This document shows positions 26,571 through 36,000 of a stretch of DNA of 64,000 bases, in pieces. The translations under genes and the position numbers were made by a program. This stretch comes from JAHBNG01 sp039028975 (GTDB lineage Bacteria; Chloroflexota; Anaerolineae; Caldilineales; Caldilineaceae). Every line of letters begins with the position of its first letter. The first letter of the stretch is position 1. Under the pieces are notes generated by a model that was not told the origin of the DNA, ran no database searches, and saw nothing but the letters and a program-made list of their open reading frames with translations. Location: NCBI GenBank assembly GCA_039028975.1, contig JBCCHB010000002.1:62001-126000 (forward strand), in the 5' to 3' direction.

Positions 26571-27818
26571 TTATTGGCGCTCATCCCACTCGATTTGCAG
26601 TTCCATGGGGCCACGGAACGAAATATTCGGGACATATGCCAGCTTTTGATTCTCTACCAGCCGTAGGGACGGCAACCGCTCGGTCAACGCCTCAAATGTT
26701 GCTACCATCTCTACGCGCGCTAGAGGCGCACCCACACAGTAATGGATACCATATCCAAAGGCCAGATGTTCGTTGAGATTCTCTCGGCGCACATCGATCT
26801 TGTCGGGATCTGGGAAAACGGCATCATCTCGATTGGCAGAGTTCAGCATAAGTAGAAGATTACTGCCTTCAGGGATATGAACACCTGCTACGGTAGTGGC
26901 TTTCCGTACCTTTCTACGCCAGGTGTTGACTGAAGGGTCATAGCGCATCATCTCTTCCACAGCGTTGGGGATCAGAGCGGGTTGAGAACAGAGAGCCTCC
27001 CATTGTTCATGTTGGTCCAAAAAGTGGAGTAGGCCATTGTTGATCTGGGCTGTGGTGGTCTCATGGCCCGCCACCAGCAGCGTGATCATACAGCTAGCAA
27101 TCTCGTTGATAGCCAGGATGCTATCGTCCCCGTCTCGCATTCGGATCAGGTCTCCAGTCAGGTCATCCGGTGGATTCGCGAGCTTCCTCTCGACCAGCTT
27201 CACCACATAGTGCCAAAAGGGAACCAAGTGACTGGTCATTTCGATCTGCTCCTCCTTACTAGGGCGCCCATAGTAGAGCAATATGCGGTTGTCTGCCCAT
27301 TTTTTCACTTGGGGTACATCCTTCTCCGGTACGCCCAGCACATGAAAGAGAACCTGAGCTGGTAATTCGTAGGTCATGGCGGCCACAATATCTGCCTGCC
27401 CCAGGTGAATGAATGAATCGATAGACTCATGGACCATCTTGCGAATGGCTGGCTCAAAGTGTCTCATGCGGCGGGGCAGAAAAAGCTTGTTCACCAATCG
27501 ACGGATGCGAGTATGGCTGGGTGGCACATTGTTAGAGAGGACGGGAACCGGTGTGTAGTTGCCATCTTGCAACATGGTCCGTACTTGTAGGGGAAACGGT
27601 ACAATTGGTGTAATGGTATTCTCCGCAGTAAAACTGTCATGATCCTGAAAAATGGCCTTAATATCCTCATATCGAGTGATGACCCAGTAGTCGATCTCTG
27701 GACTGTAGAAGATCGGTTCTTCAGATCTAGCATTCTTAAGTAATGGGAATGGGTTGGTTAGATCCAGAGCATCAAAGGTTGCGCTGAAATGAGAGAGAGG
27801 GCATTGGTTTTGTTTCAT
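26571..27818 (-). CDS. Cytochrome P450
   Basis: 415 residues, the length of soluble bacterial class I P450s. The I-helix oxygen-activation motif AGHETTT, the K-helix ExxR (EEMMRYD), and the heme-ligand loop FGYGIHYCVG with Cys361 are all intact; VPPSHTRIRRLVNK is the C-helix region. The substrate cannot be predicted. No ferredoxin or reductase lies nearby, so redox partners must be elsewhere. It converges with BTAD regulator 1 (87 nt between stops). About 0.5 kb of noncoding DNA separates its start from clpS. Confidence 0.94.
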   Translation of the reverse strand: MKQNQCPLSHFSATFDALDLTNPFPLLKNARSEEPIFYSPEIDYWVITRYEDIKAIFQDHDSFTAENTITPIVPFPLQVRTMLQDGNYTPVPVLSNNVPPSHTRIRRLVNKLFLPRRMRHFEPAIRKMVHESIDSFIHLGQADIVAAMTYELPAQVLFHVLGVPEKDVPQVKKWADNRILLYYGRPSKEEQIEMTSHLVPFWHYVVKLVERKLANPPDDLTGDLIRMRDGDDSILAINEIASCMITLLVAGHETTTAQINNGLLHFLDQHEQWEALCSQPALIPNAVEEMMRYDPSVNTWRRKVRKATTVAGVHIPEGSNLLLMLNSANRDDAVFPDPDKIDVRRENLNEHLAFGYGIHYCVGAPLARVEMVATFEALTERLPSLRLVENQKLAYVPNISFRGPMELQIEWDERQ

Positions 27819-28346
27819 GAAAAGTATCTGGTTCTAATGGTATTAATCGTTACGCCAAAAACTACAACAGACTCAAAGATTTTAGAAGGGCCAAGGCTCG
27901 GCGTCAAATTGGATGAGGAGAAGGTGAACTCTAAGTGAGTGCATGCTGGCAAAGAGTGCTAACAGGGGTAGGTATAGTAGCATGGCGGTTCTGATAGTGT
28001 ATGACATTTAGGGTTCTATTCTTCAGGGAGCTGATTGTTGGATAGCAAGGTTGGACAGGCAGACCACGTTGTTGGTTGTGGTGGCTTGATTGGTCTGTGG
28101 ACTGTCGATACCGTCATCATAAGGAGATCTCTGCATGGGTGGAGAGGTGTGGCTGTTCTCTCAATTTGAACCATGCCCCTATTTAGAAGTAAAATAGGGA
28201 AGTAATTCTAACCGAGCTGTTAACAGAGATTATCGGTAGACTGCTATGTTACCCCTTTGGTTAAAGTCGCTTGCGACAGAATCGAAGAGGCTCTAATTTA
28301 CATTGCAGTACACTGAGCATACCCTACACGTTCGAAGAGCACACAA
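27819..28346. other. Divergent spacer between P450 and clpS
   Basis: 528 nt with no gene. It contains a hairpin around 28053-28110 (GCAGACCA with TGGTCTGT) and another at about 28176-28200 (CCCTATTT with AAATAGGG). Both may be leader structures of the clpS unit or simple palindromes; promoters are not clear. Confidence 0.3.
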
Positions 28347-28694
28347 ATGATGTTCACAACTCCACAACTATTAACAATTGACGCGCCTGTTCCAACGATT
28401 ACAGTCCCTGAAGATGTGACGGATGAATCTCACGATCTCTCTCACGGTGACATGTGGCAGGTGTTAATCCACAATGATCCGATTACCACGTTTGAATATG
28501 TGATTCACCTATTAGGCGATCTTTTTATGCTCTCCTCTGAAATTGCCGAACACGTAGCCTACACAGCCCATGAAAAAGGGGAGGCAGTGGTTGTCATTCG
28601 CCCCAAAGATGAGGCCCTCCGATTAGCAAAAGTAGCCATAGGTCGGGCGCGGATGGATGGCTATCCTCTAACCTTTTCGGCGGAGCCAGAGTAG
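28347..28694 (+). CDS. clpS: ATP-dependent Clp protease adaptor ClpS
   Basis: 115 residues. The C-terminal 80 residues match ClpS: WQVLIHNDPITTFEYVIHLL corresponds to the N-degron-binding HNDxxTpmefVv segment, followed by AEHVAYTAHEKGEAVVVI and LRLAKVAIGRARMDGYPLTFSAEPE. ClpS delivers N-end-rule substrates to ClpAP or ClpCP. An N-terminal extension of about 30 residues (unstructured, Pro/Thr/Val-rich) contacts the Clp ATPase in relatives. The stop overlaps the GTG start of the nudix gene by one base, implying translational coupling. Confidence 0.85.
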   Translation: MMFTTPQLLTIDAPVPTITVPEDVTDESHDLSHGDMWQVLIHNDPITTFEYVIHLLGDLFMLSSEIAEHVAYTAHEKGEAVVVIRPKDEALRLAKVAIGRARMDGYPLTFSAEPE

Positions 28695-29248
28695 TGCAAA
28701 CTTGGAAGACAAACCGTCGCCAAACCATACTTAAGCCCCAAGATGGACGTTTCCTGACGGTCGAGTATCATGAAGTGGAACTACCAGATGGTACCATCAT
28801 CGACGATTGGCCGTGGCTCATTACGCCTGACTTTATCAACGTGGTTCTGGTTACTGAATCGGGGAAGTTCGTCTGCTTCCGCCAGACCAAATATGCTATA
28901 GAAGGCACCTCTTTGGCCATTGTCGGCGGCTACCTAGAACCGGGCGAAGATAGTCTGGCCGCTGCCAAGCGGGAAGTGCTAGAAGAAACAGGGTATGAAG
29001 CACCCGATTGGATTAAATTGGGGAGCTTTCCAGTGGATGGCAACCGCGGTGCTGGGACAGCTCACTTTTTTCTAGCTCAGAACGCTCGTTGGGTGAAAGA
29101 GATCAATGCCGATGATCTGGAAGAACAGGAGTTACTTCTGCTCACTCGCGAAGAAGTAGGGCATTCGCTGCAGAATGGTGAATTTAAAGTACTTCCCTGG
29201 GCAGCAATTGTGGCCCTGGCCTTGATGCAGCTCGACTCTCTTAAATAA
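28694..29248 (+). CDS. Nudix hydrolase (ADP-ribose pyrophosphatase-like)
   Basis: 184 residues starting at GTG in a TAGTG overlap with clpS. The Nudix box GYLEPGEDSLAAAKREVLEETGY fits the Gx5Ex7REUxEExGU consensus, with all metal-binding Glu residues. A beta-rich N-terminal part (TVEYHEVELPDGTIIDDW) and QTKYAIEG before the box resemble ADP-ribose pyrophosphatases (NudF type). It would hydrolyse a nucleoside diphosphate derivative, most likely ADP-ribose or ADP-sugar. Overlap with clpS suggests co-expression without an obvious functional link. Confidence 0.9.
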   Translation: MQTWKTNRRQTILKPQDGRFLTVEYHEVELPDGTIIDDWPWLITPDFINVVLVTESGKFVCFRQTKYAIEGTSLAIVGGYLEPGEDSLAAAKREVLEETGYEAPDWIKLGSFPVDGNRGAGTAHFFLAQNARWVKEINADDLEEQELLLLTREEVGHSLQNGEFKVLPWAAIVALALMQLDSLK

Positions 29249-29292
29249 ATCACACCATCTATTGATTGTAAGATAAAGATTGGTCGGGGGAC

Positions 29293-30540
29293 ATGTTTGC
29301 TGTGCCGTATACCAGGGCAGGTGCAGGACTGTGCCATTACGGAAGATCTTCTTTCAAACATCTAGTTACCAATAGGTACCTCCTTATCACTCCTCAACAA
29401 CGCAACACAACTGTCGCCTATTACCTCGCCTTCATTGGGCTGGGAATGGCCTCTTCTATTATCGGACCAACGCTGAAGGCGCTGGCCGAACAAACCCATT
29501 CCGGTCTAGACCAGATCAGTATTCTTTTTACATTTAAGTCGCTGGGTTTCCTGATTGGCGCATTTTTTGTGGGCCGAGCTTATGATCGGTTTGCGGGGCA
29601 TCCAATTATCGTCATCGCCATGATTGGCATGATGATTGCGCTGATTCTTGTTCCATTGGTAAGCTGGTTAGTGCTTTTGTCAGGGGTAATTTTTCTGCTG
29701 GGACTTGCTATGGGAAGCTTAGACGTCGGCGGAAATACGCTACTGGTCTGGGTCCATCGAGAAAAGATCGGCCCCTACATGAATGGGCTTCATTTCATTT
29801 GGGGGGCGGGTGGGGTCATCTCTCCCCTAATTTTGATTGGTCTATCCTACTTCTTCATCCAAGATATGCGCTGGACCTACTGGTTGCTTGGTCTATACCT
29901 GATTCCAATCTTGATTTGGCTGGCGCGGATTCCCAGCCCTCATTCCCCTACAAAAGAGGAAGAGGATAATCAAGCAGGCAATCAGGTTCTCTTCGTCGGA
30001 TTGGTTAGCCTCTTCTATTTTCTTAATATCGGTGCGGAAGTGAGCGCAAGTGGATGGATTGTTACGTATGCTTCGGAGATGGGCTTGGCCTCAGAGGGTG
30101 CGGCTGCGTTTCTTAGCTCCCTCTTCTTTGGTACCTTAACCCTAACCCGCCTAATTTCGATTCCATTTACGGCCCGCTATCGCCCCAGTCAGCTGATCAT
30201 GTTTGATCTGATCGTTTGTTCCCTGGCAGCCCTCTTCATGCTTCTCTTTCCTCGTTCATGGATAGCCATTCTCATTGGTATATCCGGTTTCGGTATCGGC
30301 ATCGCTACGATCTTTCCCATGATGCTAGCTTTTGCCCAGAACCGCATTGCACTGGCCGGGCGCGTGACCAGCTGGTTCTTTCTTGGCGGAAGCCTAGGCG
30401 GAATGTCTATTCCGTGGATTGTTGGTCAGTTTTTCGAGCGACTCAGCCCCCTGATCGTGCTCTACGCTATTCTGATATGTACCATTGGATCGGCAGTCGT
30501 CTTTGGTATATTGAAAGTTGGTTGGGAACGTAAGGTATAA
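29293..30540 (+). CDS. MFS permease (sugar/fucose permease or NaGLT-like)
   Basis: 415 residues with about 12 membrane helices, split by a charged loop (PSPHSPTKEEEDNQAGN, about 214-230). The first half contains TFKSLGFLIGAFFVGRAYDRFAGHP, an MFS loop 2-3 motif, and GLAMGSLDVGGNTLLVWVH plus NGLHFIWGAGGVISPLI. The latter resemble the glucose/fucose permease and MFSD4 (sodium-dependent glucose transporter 1) group. A sugar-type substrate is likely but not certain. The start ATG 29293 has a GGGGGA site close by. It starts 44 nt after the nudix stop in the same direction. Confidence 0.82.
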   Translation: MFAVPYTRAGAGLCHYGRSSFKHLVTNRYLLITPQQRNTTVAYYLAFIGLGMASSIIGPTLKALAEQTHSGLDQISILFTFKSLGFLIGAFFVGRAYDRFAGHPIIVIAMIGMMIALILVPLVSWLVLLSGVIFLLGLAMGSLDVGGNTLLVWVHREKIGPYMNGLHFIWGAGGVISPLILIGLSYFFIQDMRWTYWLLGLYLIPILIWLARIPSPHSPTKEEEDNQAGNQVLFVGLVSLFYFLNIGAEVSASGWIVTYASEMGLASEGAAAFLSSLFFGTLTLTRLISIPFTARYRPSQLIMFDLIVCSLAALFMLLFPRSWIAILIGISGFGIGIATIFPMMLAFAQNRIALAGRVTSWFFLGGSLGGMSIPWIVGQFFERLSPLIVLYAILICTIGSAVVFGILKVGWERKV

Positions 30541-30617
30541 TTCACGCTGCGTTAATGGTAATTTAACGTCGCACCGCTATGATTAGGACAACTCAATTTT
30601 TCTCAATAGAGAAAGAT

Positions 30618-30646
30618 TTTAGAGCCATCCGTCGTCTTTATATAAT
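30618..30646 (+). promoter_or_regulatory. Promoter TTTAGA-N17-TATAAT of the orphan RNA
   Basis: A consensus TATAAT (30641-30646) with a fair -35 at 17-nt spacing predicts transcription from about 30653. Confidence 0.6.
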
Positions 30647-30652
30647 GTAGGG

Positions 30653-30863
30653 CACAGATGAGTAAGAGCCTCTCGTCTGACACTCTGCAAAGAGTGCATA
30701 GCTTCTTCAAGTAGGCGACACACTCTATGGGAATTTAGGACGGGGTTGACCTGTCTCCTATTGTCCCACTGTAGTACAGAATTACTACTTCTTCCTTTGG
30801 TTTCTCCTTGAAATGTGTGTGGTTAGAAAAGCTCGGCCGGAACGGCCGGGCTTTTTATTTTTT
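30653..30863 (+). ncRNA. Candidate structured noncoding RNA (about 210 nt)
   Basis: An independent-looking transcription unit: a strong promoter upstream and an intrinsic terminator at 30827-30863, with no coding frame inside. It contains several hairpins: CACTCT-GCAA-AGAGTG, GACGGG-GTTGA-CCTGTC, GTAGTA-CAGAAT-TACTAC, and possible end pairing of GCACA with TGTGT. It does not match the conserved core sequences I know for tmRNA, RNase P RNA or SRP RNA. A 6S-like RNA or a novel small RNA are both possible. The gene ctaA starts 300 nt beyond the terminator, so a riboswitch role for ctaA is less likely. Confidence 0.5.
30827..30863 (+). terminator. Intrinsic terminator of the orphan RNA
   Basis: AAAGCTCGGCCG, a GAA loop and CGGCCGGGCTTT form a GC-rich stem of about 12 bp (one T-G pair), followed by TTATTTTTT. 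Confidence 0.9.
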
Positions 30864-30875
30864 GCAGTATAGATG

Positions 30876-30970
30876 GCCAGACAAGTTTGTCGCCATGAAG
30901 ATGGAAGTATCCTCGCTTAGCGGAATTACCCAAAATAGGGTGGTCAAAAGTGGGCCAAGACTTTTCTGAC
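30876..30970. repeat. MITE-like element B, copy 1
   Basis: Imperfect terminal inverted repeats: left GCCAGACAAGTTTGTCGCC, right end in reverse complement GTCAGAAAAGTCTTGGCCC. Similar ends occur at 32225-32301 and 59099-59196. It lies between the orphan RNA terminator and ctaA. Confidence 0.45.
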
Positions 30971-31169
30971 AAAATGCTCCTTAAACGGGCAACGTGGTCC
31001 GTATCACAAGTCCTGCATAGGTCATTTGGTATAATGGTTTATGTAGAGTATAGTTTTGGGGATTAATCGAATCTGCATGCGTCACATTTCTGGCGACATA
31101 CTGAAATCGGTAACGATTCGAACCTATCGTATTACCTGTGTATAAAATTTATAAATAGGTGTGAAATAG

Positions 31170-32144
31170 ATGAATCGACGGTTTGCTTATTATGCTTGGG
31201 GTCTCCTGGCCTATAATATTCTGGTGGTCTTGTGGGGAGCGTTTGTTCGGGCTACCGGATCCGGTGCTGGTTGTGGTAGCCATTGGCCTCTCTGCAATGG
31301 GGAAGTGATTCCCAAATCATTACAGGTCGAGACACTCATCGAATATAGCCACCGCTTGACTAGCGGGATCCTGGGTATCCTTGTACTGGTACTGGTGATT
31401 TGGGCCTTTCGAGCTTTTGCAAAAGGTGATGATGCTCAAGAAGGTGGCGCTCAAGGAACTGGTATTCGGCGTGCTTCACTTTGGACGCTCTTCTTCATTA
31501 TTACCGAAGCCGCTATTGGTGCTGGGTTGGTGAAAATGGAGTGGGTGGCCGCGGATACATCGGTTGAGCGGGTTTATACCATGGTTTTTCACCTGCTCAA
31601 TACATTCTTTTTGCTAACGGCCAATACCTTGGTGGCATGGTTCGCTTCTGGTGGGAAACCCTTTTCATTACGAGGTCAGGCAGGGCTAGGAGTTGCCTTT
31701 GGCGCGGCTTTTCTAGGCATGATTGCGCTCGGGGCCACCGGTGCTATTGCTGCGCTGGGCGATACACTCTACCTGACATTAGGGGTAACGCCAGAGGATT
31801 CACCTCTCGTCAAGACACTAGTTAGCTTGCGAATATATCATCCACTACTGGCCTTTGTTTCGTTCGCGTTGATCTATGTTGCGATTCGGGTGTTAGCTGC
31901 TTATCACCCCAATTCGCGTGCGCTACGTTACGGTTACTGGGTGGTTGGCCTTTTTATTGTACAATTACTTTGCGGCGGACTCAACGTTTATCTTAAGGCG
32001 CCTGCCTGGATGCAGCTCATTCATCTATTTATAACCGACATTATTTGGATTCTGTTGGTTGTCACGGCTGCTTCAGCTCTAGCAATCCCCCAGACGCGTC
32101 GTGAATCTCACTATCAATCATATCGCCAAACGACGACTGCATGA
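31170..32144 (+). CDS. ctaA: Heme A synthase (COX15/CtaA)
   Basis: 324 residues with eight predicted membrane helices. CtaA hydroxylates the C8 methyl of heme O to make heme A for cytochrome oxidase. The two-Cys loop GAGCGSHWPLC after helix 1 is the conserved extracytoplasmic disulfide pair of Gram-positive-type CtaA. Conserved heme-ligand His residues lie in EYSHRLTSG, VFHLLNT, YHPLLAF and QLIHLFITD. No ctaB or oxidase subunits are beside it. The ATG at 31170 follows a TAGGTG site; TATAAT at 31030 and TATAAA near 31140 are candidate -10 boxes. Confidence 0.9.
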   Translation: MNRRFAYYAWGLLAYNILVVLWGAFVRATGSGAGCGSHWPLCNGEVIPKSLQVETLIEYSHRLTSGILGILVLVLVIWAFRAFAKGDDAQEGGAQGTGIRRASLWTLFFIITEAAIGAGLVKMEWVAADTSVERVYTMVFHLLNTFFLLTANTLVAWFASGGKPFSLRGQAGLGVAFGAAFLGMIALGATGAIAALGDTLYLTLGVTPEDSPLVKTLVSLRIYHPLLAFVSFALIYVAIRVLAAYHPNSRALRYGYWVVGLFIVQLLCGGLNVYLKAPAWMQLIHLFITDIIWILLVVTAASALAIPQTRRESHYQSYRQTTTA

Positions 32145-32224
32145 AGGCCCATCAACGAGATAAATCCTTGCATCCCCAGACCCTCATCAAGCTTACCCTT
32201 CACATACAGGTTCAAATATAGATG

Positions 32225-32301
32225 GCCAGAACAGTTCTGTCCTCTCATTGCATAATTATCCAGAGTAAACGGAATGCGAGTCGGGACAAGATTTTTCTGG
32301 C
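32225..32301. repeat. MITE-like element B, copy 2
   Basis: The left end GCCAGAACAGTTCTGTCC and the right end (reverse complement GCCAGAAAAATCTTGTCCC) form imperfect terminal inverted repeats of about 18 bp. The 77-bp unit follows ctaA. Confidence 0.5.
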
Positions 32302-32425
32302 GAAGTACGGCGGAGCGTCTTTATCTGATCATTGTCAGTGGTTGAAAGAGGTTTGATACCATTTTCGTCTATTTTATAGTGGCCTCTGTTTTTGTATTGT
32401 TCTAGTACACTGGGACGTAAATAAC

Positions 32426-32545
32426 TATACAGATAGATGGGAATTTGATAGGGGCACTTGTAGCCCGTCCTTGTAGGCGGGTAGATGGGTAGCTCGAGCA
32501 CCCTGCCCTACAAGGACGGGCTACGGCAAACACGCTATCTGTATA
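32426..32545. repeat. Nested 120-bp palindromic element
   Basis: Outer inverted repeat TATACAGATAG (32426-32436) with CTATCTGTATA (32535-32545). A perfect 18-bp inner inverted repeat, GTAGCCCGTCCTTGTAGG (32460-32477), pairs with 32507-32524. The organisation is that of a small non-autonomous inverted-repeat element. Confidence 0.7.
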
Positions 32546-32692
32546 AGGGCTTATGCCTTGCTGTACTAGAGCCAAAAGCGTTCCAATCGACAGAAATTTA
32601 TGACCAATAGTTCGCAGCCGGGGCTACGCCATCGTCACACCTCTTGTCGTACGTGGGCGCGTGGGCGCGGGTATTGAACGATTGCAATTACT

Positions 32693-32777
32693 TATACTGC
32701 GGTCGTTTTGAAAACAGGTGTTTGGTCTCTCTGGTAGGGCTTCGGAAAACACCTGTTTTCAAACGGAGCTGAGTATA
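32693..32777 (+). repeat. Palindromic element A, copy 2 (loop forward)
   Basis: 85 bp, ends TATACT...AGTATA. Arms TATACTGCGGTCGTTTTGAA and the inverse of CAAACGGAGCTGAGTATA extend inward through AAACAGGTGTTT/AAACACCTGTTT, so the arms are about 31 bp. The loop reads GGTCTCTCTGGTAGGGCTTCGG in this copy. It lies 311 nt before giant gene A. Confidence 0.8.
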
Positions 32778-33088
32778 GTAACGAGATTTGAATAAAACGT
32801 AATGGAAGATCTCTCGGATACTCGAGATGACAGAAGCGAAGTTTCGGGTTTTATTTGATCTTGATTCCTTAGGAACAACGATTGAATAAATCCGAAAACT
32901 TCGTTCATTGTCATTCCCGCAGGTAGTTAGCGGGAATCCACTCTTACTCAAAGATTATGGATGCCCGATAACAACTTTCGGGCATGACATATTCGCAACT
33001 TTAGGGTTTTATTTCATTCCCGTTCCTTAGCATAAATCGGCGATCTGCCTTTGTACCCAAGTAAAAACAGTAATTAGGAGAAATTTAT

Positions 33089-36000
33089 ATGTCTGGCATC
33101 TCGCCCTCTGAACGCATCACCTTAAAAAAAGTGTGGAATCCTGCACAATTATACTCAGCCCTATTTGAAAACGACCTGAGTAAAAGGTTAAAAATAACTT
33201 TAAGAACCGGCGGTCTACTATTGCTCGGTTGCTTACTGTTGGGTTCTTTCCTATGGTTTTCGGCAGGTTTATCATTTATTCAGAAATCTACGCTGCTTCA
33301 TCAGCTCCAATCTCAATTTCTACACTCAGCTCCATCTGAAAACGATCGTACAATAGCACTTGACCGTTCCAATGAGATCATCAATACGTTTAGTGGGCCA
33401 TCAGCTTTAAACGTTCCAGATGCATTTAGCGGACGAGCCATGCCTAGAGATCGAATCGTGAATGGTAACCCCACATGGAAGAGCGACAGCCTCGTCATTT
33501 CCATAACGGACGCTGTCCCACCTCGTACGGGTGCTATGCTCCGCGCCTATCTATTGAATGAGTTCGATACGGGAACCTCGTGCGACCCGTTGCCCGTTTC
33601 CGACGGTCAGATTGAGACCACATGTGACTTTGCAGACCAGAACTTGATTGCAGCGTACAATCAGTTTCGCATCATGCAAGAGGCCGAAGTCCTTAGAGCA
33701 ACCTTATCCCTTGGTCCCATGGCCGAGTTGCGTAAAATATTGGCCAGTGCTGAGGATACGCCTAATAACATTGGCTATGGACCTGGCCTTGTTAAGCAAG
33801 CCGAGATAATGGCCACTCATGCTGGGTTCGCAGTCGACGCGTTAAGTGGAGCAAATTCACTAGCCAATGCCAAAATTCATACCGAACATGCCCTCAATGT
33901 CCTATATGGATCTGCGGACGCTCGCTATGGTGATCAGAATAATGACGGCGAATCCCAGGACCCAAGCAGTGGTTATGGCGTGCTTGGCTTTACAACGAGC
34001 ATATCTCTAACCATGCAAGCAATTCTAAATCGCTCAGATGTGAACGAAAATATGCGCATGAGAGCCGAGGAGGTACAAACTACCTTAGGGAATATCGGTA
34101 TTTCTAGCGGCGGTGGTCTTTGGGCGCCCAAGCTAATTGAGGCAGCCGCCCAAGTACTGGCTGCCACGACCGTTGAAGAAGCAGAAATGCCTGCGCAAAC
34201 CATGAAAACCTACGCAGCACTGATTCAAAATGGACGGGAATTTGACGACAATGGCCAAATTGACCCTATTGAAAATGAAGGGGGGGCACAAACGGCGTAT
34301 ATCTACTCCAGATATGCAGCCGACTACCTTCCTACTACTGGAGAAGGTCTTGTTCGTCATCAGGATTCAGCAGCGAACATGTATAGTGATCAGCTGCTCA
34401 TACAGATTCCGAGCATTCCAACAGCGCCAAACAATGAAAAGGTTTGGGTCTATCTGTTGACCGAGGATGGAGGATGGCACATAGCAGGAAGTACAACTCA
34501 TAACGGCAGTAGCATTGATACCACATTGACGTTATCCGGGCAAAACATCGCCGCACAATATCATGGTGTCTATGTGACAACGGGGCTGCTCTATGCCGAA
34601 GAGACACTGCCTACGGCTCCCTTAGAGCCGTTGCGTCAGATTCTGGCCCGGGCACCTGACACCCCAATCAACAAAGGATATGGGGTGGGATTGGTGGAGC
34701 AAGCCTCTCGGATGGCAGACCATGCCGGTTTTGCTGTTGACGCGCTAAGTGGTTCGAATGCTCTCGCCAACGCCAAAATTCATACCGAACATGTGCTCAA
34801 CATTCTCTACGGTGCCGATGATGAACGATACGGCGATCAGAATAATGACGGTGAATCCCAAAACCCAGGCGATGGCTTTGGCGTCTTGCGCTACAGCAGC
34901 CGCGTATCAGAGACTATGCAACTTCTGAAGAATACGTCTGGTGTCACGGCTAATATGATGACTCGGGCAAATGAAGTACAAACAAGTCTAAAAAATATCG
35001 GGCTCTCTAGCGGCGGTGGTAAATGGGCACCCCTTGTGATCGACTCCGCTACCCAACTTTTGGCTGCAACGACTGTGGACGAAGCGCAACTGCCAGCCGT
35101 TCGACTGCGCACCTTTGCATCGCGAATACGCGATGGGCAGGAATTTAATGACAATGGGATGATCGAACCCATCGAAGATGAGGGTGGCGCCCAAACCGCT
35201 TATCTTTATTCCCAGTTCGCTGCAGATTATTCCCCAGCCCTTCAGTTTGTCCCGGAAGATACACCCACCCCCACAGCGGTGGCTACAGATACGCCTACAG
35301 CGACTTCTACCTCCGAGGCCCCATCCGATCCAACGGCTACCCCTACGCCAACCACAACGGCAACTCGTCTTGCTAGCGCTGAGGGAGACAACTATGAAGC
35401 CGACAACTCGTGCGCTACGGCTTCCACAATCTCCACCAACGGCACCGTGCAGCAACATACCTTCCATGCCCAAGCCGATACGGATTGGGTACGGTTTGAT
35501 GCCGAGAGTGGTATCAAGTATCTAGTAGAAGTACAGATTCCGTCCGATTCCGATGCGGACGCAGCCCTAGAACTCTTCACAGCCTGTGAAGCCAATGCAA
35601 CTACCTCCCAAGATCATGCCTTTAGCCCAGGGGTGAGGCTTCAGTTTTCAGCGCCTACAACCGGCCCCATCTTCCTTAAATTATCCGAGAATAATCCAGA
35701 ACGCTTTGGCCCGGATGTAGCATACCACCTATCTGTACGCTCACTAACATCCGCCACTGGGGAAACAGAACTTGGCGCTGTAATTATTGTCGCGGGGCGA
35801 CTCACATCCAATGATCCCTTACAAGTCAATATTACCAATGCAGCCAAAGCATTTTACCAACTCTATCAAGAACAAGGATACGATGACGATCGCATCATGT
35901 ATCTAAATACGGATTTGAGTGATGCATTGGTTGATGCAAAACCGACCATCGACAGCTTACGCAATGCCATTACGACTTGGGCGCTAGATAAAGTGGATGC

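Larger units (their letters stand above)
32145..33088. other. Repeat-rich spacer before giant gene A
   Basis: 944 nt with no credible gene; frames in it run through repeats. It holds element B copy 2 (32225-32301), a nested 120-bp palindrome (32426-32545) and element A copy 2 (32693-32777). Two more palindromes follow: GAAGTTTCGG...CCGAAAACTTC at about 32838-32903, and TTCCCGC...GCGGGAA at about 32913-32937. Confidence 0.6.

Noticed and set aside
28000..28346. Riboswitch upstream of clpS
   Set aside because: Hairpins are present, but no conserved core of a known riboswitch class was found and the downstream genes do not suggest a ligand.
31085..31135. tRNA-like GGTTCGAATC on the reverse strand
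   Set aside because: The flanking bases do not form a T-stem, and no anticodon or acceptor stems are found at proper distances.
32688..32951. Reverse-strand 87-codon frame before giant gene A
   Set aside because: It runs through element A and other palindromes, and has no ribosome site or coding-like composition.
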